A DNA stretch of 64,000 nt from an uncultured Treponema sp. (GTDB taxonomy: Bacteria > Spirochaetota > Spirochaetia > Treponematales > Treponemataceae): the NCBI GenBank assembly GCA_946535985.1, contig CAMNDY010000007.1, positions 1-64,000 on the forward strand, in the 5' to 3' direction. The notes under the pieces are model-generated. The model was given only the letters and a program-made list of their open reading frames with translations. It was not told the origin of the DNA and did no database searches. How positions within the stretch are numbered: position 1 is the stretch's first letter; each line of letters opens with the position of its first letter. A program made the position numbers and the translations under genes. Below, piece by piece: positions 57,051 to 64,000 of this stretch.

Positions 57051-58354
57051 CTTATTTGTCCTTCACCATCAATTAAATATTTTGTTGTTGTCAAAACTTT
57101 TATTCCCATTGGACCGCGGGCATGAAGCTTTTGTGTGCTTATACCAAGTTCGGCGCCAAAACCAAATTCTCCACCGTCTGTAAAACGGGTACTGGCATTT
57201 ACATAAACGCAGGAAGCATCAATCATAGATTGGAAAAGTCTTGTATTTGCCCGACTTTCGGAAATAATGCTTTCGCTGTGTTTAGTATTGTGGCTGTTTA
57301 TGTAGCTTATGGCTTCTTCTATTGAATCCACCACTTTTATGCAGCATTCATAATCAAGATATTCGTTGCCAAAATCTTCTTCTGTGGCATGGAGAAGGAT
57401 GGTGTGTGGCCCTTGGACAGGTTCAGGGACCCCAGTGGTTCCTTTTGTTACCACGCATTTTTTCAGTATTTCGTATGATTTTTCATCTGCATGAAGCTTT
57501 ACACGGCCTGCAAAAGTCTTTTCCAGCATTGGCAAAAACTCTTGAGCAACCTTGGTGTGAACTACAATACATTCAATTGCATTGCAAACGCTAGGACGCT
57601 GGATTTTTGCGTTTTCGGCAATACGGCAAGCCATTTCGAGATTTGCAAATTCATCTACATACAAGTGGCAAACACCACTTCCTGTTTCTATAACCGGAAC
57701 CCTTGCATTTTTAACAACATTTTGAATGAGCTTTTTACCGCCACGTGGAAGACAAACATCAATCATTCCTACTGCATTCAAAATCTGATCAACATCGCTG
57801 TGGTCATGTTCGTGTACTTCTACAAGTTCTATTGCTTCTGAAACTCCGCCTTCTACACCGGCAAGAGCTTCTTTTATAACTTTTACAATTGCAACATTCG
57901 AAAGATACGAAGAAGAAGAGCCTCGCAGTAAAATTGCATTTCCGCTTTTGTAGGCAAGGCTAAAGGCATCTACAGTAACATTAGGACGGTTTTCGTAAAT
58001 AATGGCGACAACTCCAAGAGGCACGCGAACCTGGCGGATGCTCATTCCATTAGGAGTTTTCCAGCCTGCAACTTCTTCGCCAACGGGGTCTGTCTGGCCA
58101 ATAACATCGCGAAGACTTGCAATAATTCCATCAATACGTTTGTGATCAAGCATAAGACGGTCAAGAATGGAATTACTCATTCCGGCTTCAAGGCCTGCGT
58201 GTAAATCATCTTTGTTAGCAGCAATAATTGCGTCCCGATTTTTATCAAGAGCCTTTGCAACTGCTTCAAGGGCTGCATTTTTCTGGCAGGCATTCTGCAA
58301 AGCAAGCTTTTGACTGGCTTCCCGCAGGGAATCTGTTGTTTTTTTAATGTCCAT
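57047..58354 (-). CDS. proA: Glutamate-5-semialdehyde dehydrogenase carrying an R1-derived peptide
   Basis: PLGVVAIIYENRPNVTVDAFSLAYKSGNAILLRG; TGVPEPVQGPH insert. Confidence 0.93.
   Translation of the reverse strand: MDIKKTTDSLREASQKLALQNACQKNAALEAVAKALDKNRDAIIAANKDDLHAGLEAGMSNSILDRLMLDHKRIDGIIASLRDVIGQTDPVGEEVAGWKTPNGMSIRQVRVPLGVVAIIYENRPNVTVDAFSLAYKSGNAILLRGSSSSYLSNVAIVKVIKEALAGVEGGVSEAIELVEVHEHDHSDVDQILNAVGMIDVCLPRGGKKLIQNVVKNARVPVIETGSGVCHLYVDEFANLEMACRIAENAKIQRPSVCNAIECIVVHTKVAQEFLPMLEKTFAGRVKLHADEKSYEILKKCVVTKGTTGVPEPVQGPHTILLHATEEDFGNEYLDYECCIKVVDSIEEAISYINSHNTKHSESIISESRANTRLFQSMIDASCVYVNASTRFTDGGEFGFGAELGISTQKLHARGPMGIKVLTTTKYLIDGEGQIR
57410..57431. repeat. R1 repeat inside proA CDS
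   Basis: cccttggacaggttcagggacc. Confidence 0.8.
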
Positions 58355-58369
58355 CAGGAACTCCTTGGG

Positions 58370-58391
58370 CCCTTCGACAAGCTCAGGGACC
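58370..58391. repeat. R1 palindromic repeat
   Basis: CCCTTCGACAAGCTCAGGGACC. Confidence 0.85.
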
Positions 58392-58439
58392 GTAAATAAA
58401 AAAGACCGGAACTTTTGGCTCCGGTCTGCATATTCTTTT

Positions 58440-58961
58440 TTAGTAGTTTGCCAGGAAGTACATTCCTAACATCATTGCTAACCGGCATTTTTCTTCTGAC
58501 CATTCAGTTTTGGGAGGAAGGTTTGAAATGTACCACCAGAAAATACCAAATTCGGGGTCAATGCGAAGAGTATATTCTGCAAAGTCTGGGGTGTCCGGTT
58601 TTTGACCAAACATAAGGAAAACTGCCTGATTAATTAACTGTAAGAACAAAGTATAATTGTCTGTCCAGTTATCGTTGCTAAGGAAGATTTCGAGCTGGTA
58701 CAAAAGCTGATCTTTAAGCGCAATATCAGATTTTTCTACCCATGTTTTTTGAATTAAAAGTGTAAGATTTTTCTTAAAGCTGTCTACAAGCTTATCTACA
58801 CCATCTTTTTTGATTTTTGAAAACCCCTTGTCCGAACCAAAGGCAATAGCAATAATATCTGCAGATGACTCGTAACCCTTTTCTTTTGTCAAAAAAGTTC
58901 CAAGTGCATCGATTGTTTTTGAGTCTAAAAATTCACTTATTTCATCTGCCTGTTTAGTCAT
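58440..58961 (-). CDS. Hypothetical protein
   Basis: Intact ORF, no recognised family. Confidence 0.55.
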   Translation of the reverse strand: MTKQADEISEFLDSKTIDALGTFLTKEKGYESSADIIAIAFGSDKGFSKIKKDGVDKLVDSFKKNLTLLIQKTWVEKSDIALKDQLLYQLEIFLSNDNWTDNYTLFLQLINQAVFLMFGQKPDTPDFAEYTLRIDPEFGIFWWYISNLPPKTEWSEEKCRLAMMLGMYFLANY

Positions 58962-59010
58962 ACTTAAATATTAAAGATTTATTAAAGGTTGGTCAATGTC
59001 TCTATTCTTA

Positions 59011-59877
59011 TTATTGAAACACAATATCCCCGGTGTCTACGCCCATACCTTGCAGGGTTTCTTTCATTGTCTGGGTGGTGGCCCAGATCTGGGGTTCGTA
59101 GCCTTTTCCTTCGCCTAAATAATTGGATGGCAGGTTTCGCCAGAAGCTGTCTACGCCAAAGTATAAAATGATTTTTAAGTCTTCATTTTTGAAGGTCTGG
59201 CAGTTGCCATAAGCCTGGCAGCCTCCGGAATGGGTGCCAATCAGGATGCTTTTCCAGGGATGTTCATTCTGCCAGGCAAAAAGGCGCCACAATTCACCGC
59301 CACTATAACTCCAGTTGTCTTGAAGAACTAGAATTGTTCCTGAATAAGACCAGGCATCAAGGCGGCCCATCAATTCAATCTGCGGCCCGTCGCTTCCGCC
59401 ATAGTTACTGCGGGCATCAAGAATTAAAAAATCCTTTTTAAGAACCTTTTCATATATTTTTGGCAGATTATTATGATATTCATCGCTTATACAGCTGTTA
59501 AAACGCACATAATATGCATTTGAAGTTTCTTTTTCAAAATATGTTTGTCCTGCAGGATCCAGACTTTCTGTTGTGCCTTCATCATGTGCAAATGGCTGAC
59601 GATATTCAAAATCTCTGACTCTCATATAAAAATGGCAGTCGTTCATATATTTATCGAAAAGCTTTGTAAGGTCAGAAAAGGTTTTGGCCTTAAAAAAATC
59701 CTTTTGTGAAAAACCAAGCTTTTCCATATCGTCAATGCCGGCATAATTGTCATCTAAAGTTTCCCAGATATATGTAAGCTCTGTTTTAGAAAGGCGGTCA
59801 GCGCGTGGTTTTGCAAAAATCAGAGCGTTGGCGGCACCAAATAACATCAAAATTGCAATTAATACCTTTTTTTTCAT
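59011..59877 (-). CDS. S41-like peptidase family protein
   Basis: Signal peptide; ILDARSNYGGSDG and NWSYSGGELW motifs. Confidence 0.65.
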   Translation of the reverse strand: MKKKVLIAILMLFGAANALIFAKPRADRLSKTELTYIWETLDDNYAGIDDMEKLGFSQKDFFKAKTFSDLTKLFDKYMNDCHFYMRVRDFEYRQPFAHDEGTTESLDPAGQTYFEKETSNAYYVRFNSCISDEYHNNLPKIYEKVLKKDFLILDARSNYGGSDGPQIELMGRLDAWSYSGTILVLQDNWSYSGGELWRLFAWQNEHPWKSILIGTHSGGCQAYGNCQTFKNEDLKIILYFGVDSFWRNLPSNYLGEGKGYEPQIWATTQTMKETLQGMGVDTGDIVFQ

Positions 59878-60470
59878 ACATTTTTTCCTTTTATCTTTTC
59901 TTCTATCATTTGTAAAAAATCGTCAAAAAGTTTTTCTCTCCTTCGGGCTGTTTCGTAAAAAGGTATGCTTAGTTTTTCACATTGTTCTTTCATAATAAGA
60001 CTCTGCTCCACAATATATTCAGCACCTTCGAGAAGCTCATCATCAGATCTATTAAAAGTATAATCCTTGGGAGTGTCGTATTTTCGCTGAATTTCAACAC
60101 GTTCCTGGGGAGTTACGTCGGAGGTAAGAAAATAAAATACCTGGCAATTAGCCCCGCGTAAATATTTTTCGTAATCCTGGGGTAAAAGCTGATACATATC
60201 AAAAACCATGCCGGGTTCAGACACATCATATTTTTTACTGTCGATCATAGCTCTTACAAAGGGAGCCATTTTTCCACTAATGAGTTTTAGCGTGTCCAAA
60301 GAGGATAATCCGCAATAAGTATTTACTCCTGTCTCTGGAAAACATTTTTCAAAACCCGCAATAATTGTATCCATACTGATATGTTGAAATCCAAAACGTT
60401 TTGAAAGAAGTTGAGAAATTGTACTTTTTCCAGCGCGAGGAACCCCGGCAATGATAATGTTGTTTTTCAT
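59874..60470 (-). CDS. P-loop kinase-like ATPase
   Basis: IIIAGVPRAGKSTISQLLSKRFG Walker A. Confidence 0.75.
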   Translation of the reverse strand: MKNNIIIAGVPRAGKSTISQLLSKRFGFQHISMDTIIAGFEKCFPETGVNTYCGLSSLDTLKLISGKMAPFVRAMIDSKKYDVSEPGMVFDMYQLLPQDYEKYLRGANCQVFYFLTSDVTPQERVEIQRKYDTPKDYTFNRSDDELLEGAEYIVEQSLIMKEQCEKLSIPFYETARRREKLFDDFLQMIEEKIKGKNV

Positions 60471-60511
60471 GTTTACTTGTGTAATTGTACAAAGATTGAT
60501 AAAATCAAGCA

Positions 60512-60796
60512 ATGATAGAATTAACAAGTAAACAAAGAAAAGAATTAGAAAGGGTTGCCCACGATTTGCAGCCGGTTGTTATTGTTGGTGGTGCAGGTGT
60601 TACTGACGGCGTTATGGATATGATAGACAAATCTCTGGCCGCGCACGAGCTTATCAAAGTAAAATTCAACGAATATAAGGATGAAAAACAGGAGCTTACC
60701 CAACAAATCTGTGAAAAAACAGCTGCTACTCTTGTAAGAATCATTGGTAACATTGCAATTCTTTTCCGCGAAAAGGAAGAAAAAGATGATAATTGA
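60512..60796 (+). CDS. yhbY: YhbY/CRM-domain RNA-binding protein
   Basis: LTSKQRKELERVAHDLQPVVIVGGAGVTDGVM. Confidence 0.9.
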   Translation: MIELTSKQRKELERVAHDLQPVVIVGGAGVTDGVMDMIDKSLAAHELIKVKFNEYKDEKQELTQQICEKTAATLVRIIGNIAILFREKEEKDDN

Positions 60797-61580
60797 TTTT
60801 CATGCTCATATATATCCGGAAAAGATTGCCGAAAAAGCTACTGCAGCTGTTGGAACTTTTTATGGAGATGCCCCTATGGCCTGGCATGGACGCGCCCAGG
60901 AGCTTATAGAAAGTGGGAGCAGAATTGGCGTAGAAAAATATATTGTCCACTCTGTTGCAACAAAAGCCGAACAGGTTGAATCAATTAATAATTTTATTAT
61001 CAGTGCCTGCGAAAAATACCCTCAGTTTGTTGGTTTTGCTACCATGCATCAGAATTATCAGAATTATGAAGCAGAACTTGATCGTGTTTATGCAGCAGGC
61101 CTGCGCGGTGTAAAACTTCACCCTGATTTTCAAAAGTTTCAGTGCGATATGCCGGAAATGGACGGACTTTACAGCAAGTGTGCAGCTCTTAATATTCCTG
61201 TTCTTTTTCATGCTGGAGACTGCCGTTATGATTTTTCCGGTCCAAAAAGAATTGCCCATGTTATGGAAAAACATCCCGACCTTATTGTAATTGCAGCTCA
61301 CTTTGGCGGTTACACGGAATGGGATAATGCAATGGAATATCTTGTTGGCAAAGATGTTTATTTTGACACTTCAAGCACCCTTTGGAAACTGCCTGTAGAA
61401 AAAGCCAACAAAATGCTCAAGGCCCATGGAATAGAAAAATTCCTTTTTGGTTCTGACTTTCCAATGTGGGACCACGAAGATGAAATGACCCGCTTTAATC
61501 AGCTGGATTTGAACCAGGAAGAAAGACAGGCTGTTTTATATGATAACGGTGCAGCGCTTTTAAAGAGGATTGGAGCATAA
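60786..61580 (+). CDS. Amidohydrolase family protein
   Basis: MIIDFHAHIYPEKIA; GVKLHPDFQ; LFGSDFPMWDHEDEM. Confidence 0.88.
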   Translation: MIIDFHAHIYPEKIAEKATAAVGTFYGDAPMAWHGRAQELIESGSRIGVEKYIVHSVATKAEQVESINNFIISACEKYPQFVGFATMHQNYQNYEAELDRVYAAGLRGVKLHPDFQKFQCDMPEMDGLYSKCAALNIPVLFHAGDCRYDFSGPKRIAHVMEKHPDLIVIAAHFGGYTEWDNAMEYLVGKDVYFDTSSTLWKLPVEKANKMLKAHGIEKFLFGSDFPMWDHEDEMTRFNQLDLNQEERQAVLYDNGAALLKRIGA

Positions 61581-61584
61581 AGGG

Positions 61585-61606
61585 CCCTTCGACAGGCTCA
61601 GGGACC
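61585..61606. repeat. R1 palindromic repeat
   Basis: cccttcgacaggctcagggacc. Confidence 0.85.
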
Positions 61607-61615
61607 GCAGGGCAC

Positions 61616-62992
61616 ATGCAAAACGCAGACGAACAATATAACAAGATGGTAAATACTCCGGTCTGGAAGCTTATTACAAAGCTTGCCATTCCGACAATTA
61701 TTTCCATGCTTGTAACTTCGCTCTACAACATGGCCGATACTTTTTTTGTTTCGCAGCTTGGAACAGAGGCCAGTGCCGCCGTTGGAATAGTTTTTCCTAT
61801 AATGTCTATTATTCAGGCCTGCGGTTTTACCCTTGGTATGGGTTCCGGAAGCCTTGTATCAATCCGTCTTGGTCAAAAACGTAACGAAGAAGCTTCAATA
61901 ATCAGTTCTACAGCATTTTTTGCAGCGCTTGGCGTTGGTATTCTTATTACATGCTTTGGAAATCTTTTTGCACAGGCAGTTTTAAGCTTTGTTGGTGCCA
62001 GCGAAAGTGTTCTTCCTTATGCAAAAGATTATGCCCGTTATATATTCTGGGGCGCTCCTTTTATGTGTGCTTCCTTTGTTTTGAATAATGATTTACGCGC
62101 AGAAGGAAAGGCCTTTTTAAGCATGATTGCCCTTACAACCGGCGGCATACTCAACATGATTTTAGACCCAATCTTTATTTTTAAAGATCTTCCACTTTTT
62201 GGACTCCATTTACGTGGTCTGGGCCTGGGCATTCGCGGTGCCGCTCTTTGTACCCTTCTAACACAATTTACAAGCTTCTGGCTGCTTTTTCAGTTTTATC
62301 TTAGACGCAAAGCAATTTGTCATATCAGTGTAAAAAATATAGCAAAATCGCCGGCTGTTTTGGGAAAAGTTGCTTCTACAGGACTTCCTTCTCTGGCACG
62401 TCAGGGTTTGGCAAGTATTGCTTCTATTATGCTTAATAAAACTGCTGCAAGCTTTGGTGTCAGCGCCGTTGCAGCCATGGCTATTGTTCTAAAAATCGTA
62501 ATGTTTATTGCCAGCATGATGATTGGAATTGGACAAGGCTTTAGTCCGGTCAGCGGTTACAACTATGGTGCAAAAAGATATGACAGAGTTCGAAAGGCTT
62601 ATGTTTTCCTTGTAGTAAGCGGGGCTTGCGTGATGTCTGTCTTTGCTATTCTTGCAGTAGTATTTGCCCCTCAGATTATCAGAGCTTTCCGCGATGATCC
62701 TGAAGTTATTGCAATTGGAAGCGTTACCTTGCGCTGGCAGGCAGCCTTTTTACCGCTTCATGCGCTTATTGTTGGTACGAATATGCTCATGCAGTCTACC
62801 CGCCATATAAAACAGGCAACTTTCCTTTCTATGAACCGTCAGGGCATATATTTTATTCCTGCAATTCTGATTTTACCAAGGCTGTTCGGACTTTTTGGAG
62901 TAGAAATCAGCCAGGCCGTGGCAGATCTTCTTAGTACCTTTACAGCAATTCCTTATATGATCTGGTTCTTCAGAAAATTGCCAAAATCATAA
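61616..62992 (+). CDS. MATE family efflux transporter
   Basis: KLAIPTIISMLVTSLYNMADTFFVSQLGTEASAAVG. Confidence 0.93.
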   Translation: MQNADEQYNKMVNTPVWKLITKLAIPTIISMLVTSLYNMADTFFVSQLGTEASAAVGIVFPIMSIIQACGFTLGMGSGSLVSIRLGQKRNEEASIISSTAFFAALGVGILITCFGNLFAQAVLSFVGASESVLPYAKDYARYIFWGAPFMCASFVLNNDLRAEGKAFLSMIALTTGGILNMILDPIFIFKDLPLFGLHLRGLGLGIRGAALCTLLTQFTSFWLLFQFYLRRKAICHISVKNIAKSPAVLGKVASTGLPSLARQGLASIASIMLNKTAASFGVSAVAAMAIVLKIVMFIASMMIGIGQGFSPVSGYNYGAKRYDRVRKAYVFLVVSGACVMSVFAILAVVFAPQIIRAFRDDPEVIAIGSVTLRWQAAFLPLHALIVGTNMLMQSTRHIKQATFLSMNRQGIYFIPAILILPRLFGLFGVEISQAVADLLSTFTAIPYMIWFFRKLPKS

Positions 62993-63064
62993 ACTTTTTT
63001 TACAAATATCCTTTCTCGTGGTATAATTTAAGTTACTATTAACAAAAACAATAGGAGTAGCAAA

Positions 63065-63901
63065 ATGCGTAAAGATGGTAGGAAAATTAAGACTATCGAC
63101 CCGATGTATAAGCTTATTTCACATATCATGGTAGAACGAAGTGATTCTATGAATATGATTGAGCTTACAGTTCAGCAGGATCCTATCAGAAAATATATAC
63201 GAAAGAAAAAGGATGAAGGATATACCTTTAGTCATCTGGCTGTTGTGCTTGCTGCATACATAAGAACTATTGCAGATTATCCCTTTTTAAATAGATTTGT
63301 AGTAAATAAGACCCTTTATGCCCGAAAAGAAGTGGCAATAGGAATGGTTGTTCTTAAACCCGGCGAAACAGAAGGTACAATGAGTAAAATGTACTTTAAT
63401 CCTGGTATGACTATTTATGAAATTCAGAATGTTCTTGATGAATATATTAATAAAAACCGTGGAGCAGGAAAAACAAACTCTACCGATAAGCTCATGGGAA
63501 TTCTTCTTTCTATTCCAGGACTTGCCCGAGTGGGAGTAAATTTTATTAAATTTTTAGATAAACACGGTTTACTTCCTAAGGCTGTTATTGATGCCAGTCC
63601 TTTTCACTGTACTATGACTATTACTAATCTTGCCAGTATTGGTACCAACTATATTTTCCACCATGTTTACAACTTTGGTACAACTTCGATGATTATGGCT
63701 ATGGGAAATACACGCGAGGATCCTGTAAAAAGACACGGCGAAATTGTTTTTGAAAAAGTAATTCCAATTGGTCTTGTTATGGACGAACGAATAGCAGAAG
63801 GTGTACAGTTTGCAATGGCTTGTAGAAAACTCCAGAGCATTCTGCAGAATCCGGAAGTTTTGGAACAGCCGCCAGAGCAAGTAAAAGAAGATATAAAATA
63901 G
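63065..63901 (+). CDS. Stand-alone 2-oxoacid dehydrogenase acyltransferase (E2 catalytic domain)-like protein
   Basis: CAT-like fold pattern, TMTITNLASIGTNYIFHHVYNFGTTSMIMAMG...GLVMDERIAEGVQFAMACRKLQ; no lipoyl domain. Confidence 0.7.
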   Translation: MRKDGRKIKTIDPMYKLISHIMVERSDSMNMIELTVQQDPIRKYIRKKKDEGYTFSHLAVVLAAYIRTIADYPFLNRFVVNKTLYARKEVAIGMVVLKPGETEGTMSKMYFNPGMTIYEIQNVLDEYINKNRGAGKTNSTDKLMGILLSIPGLARVGVNFIKFLDKHGLLPKAVIDASPFHCTMTITNLASIGTNYIFHHVYNFGTTSMIMAMGNTREDPVKRHGEIVFEKVIPIGLVMDERIAEGVQFAMACRKLQSILQNPEVLEQPPEQVKEDIK

Positions 63902-63907
63902 GCCCTT

Positions 63908-63945
63908 CCCTTCGACAAGCTCAGGACAAGCTAGGCTCAAGGACC
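63908..63945. repeat. Degenerate R1 repeat
   Basis: cccttcgacaagctcaggacaagctaggctcaaggacc. Confidence 0.65.
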
Positions 63946-63959
63946 ACAAGGATGTTTTT

Positions 63960-64000
63960 ATGAAATACTATGTAGACGCAAAGGTAGGGCAGACCGGAGA
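63960..64000 (+). CDS. Truncated CDS start at window edge
   Basis: ATGAAATACTATGTAGACGCAAAG = MKYYVDAKVGQTG..., resembling starts of beta-helix surface proteins. Confidence 0.45.
   Translation, partial: MKYYVDAKVGQTG

Noticed and set aside
1-64000. CRISPR arrays, tRNA/rRNA genes, prophage or transposase genes
   Set aside because: No regularly spaced direct repeats, recognisable RNA gene signatures, or transposase/integrase ORFs were seen, although short RNA genes could be missed by eye.

Overview
The window looks like the chromosomal replication-origin region of a low-GC, host- or gut-associated spirochaete (probably Treponema; this is judged from gene content and protein style only). The leftward block rpmH-rnpA-yidD-yidC-jag lies beyond dnaA-dnaN-recF-dciA(DUF721), and gyrB and gyrA run rightward. 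The dnaA-dnaN gap carries DnaA boxes, a TAG-repeat DnaA-trio and an AT-rich tract in the same order as the Bacillus-type unwinding element. Around this core are housekeeping and catabolic genes: xylB, purA, a GH10 xylanase, an NSS transporter, metF, a cyclophilin-FKBP fusion, lysA/ddh, a GH27 galactosidase, MATE pumps, an HrpB-like helicase and proABC. The most unusual non-coding feature is a roughly 1.2 kb gene-free island downstream of gyrA (about 32.15-33.35 kb). It has nine parS-like 16-mers in about 530 bp, bracketed by DnaA boxes, then by TetR-operator-like palindromes, with a candidate small RNA on one side and a large nested inverted-repeat element on the other. No parB is visible nearby. 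Other notable features are a GC-rich element with perfect 18-bp terminal inverted repeats next to gyrB, two REP/BIME-like repeat families (some copies inserted in frame in hrpB, proA and a DUF763 gene), a candidate structured RNA at the left edge, a decayed monooxygenase gene and several unusual protein architectures. All assignments come from reading sequence and translations; no database search was run.
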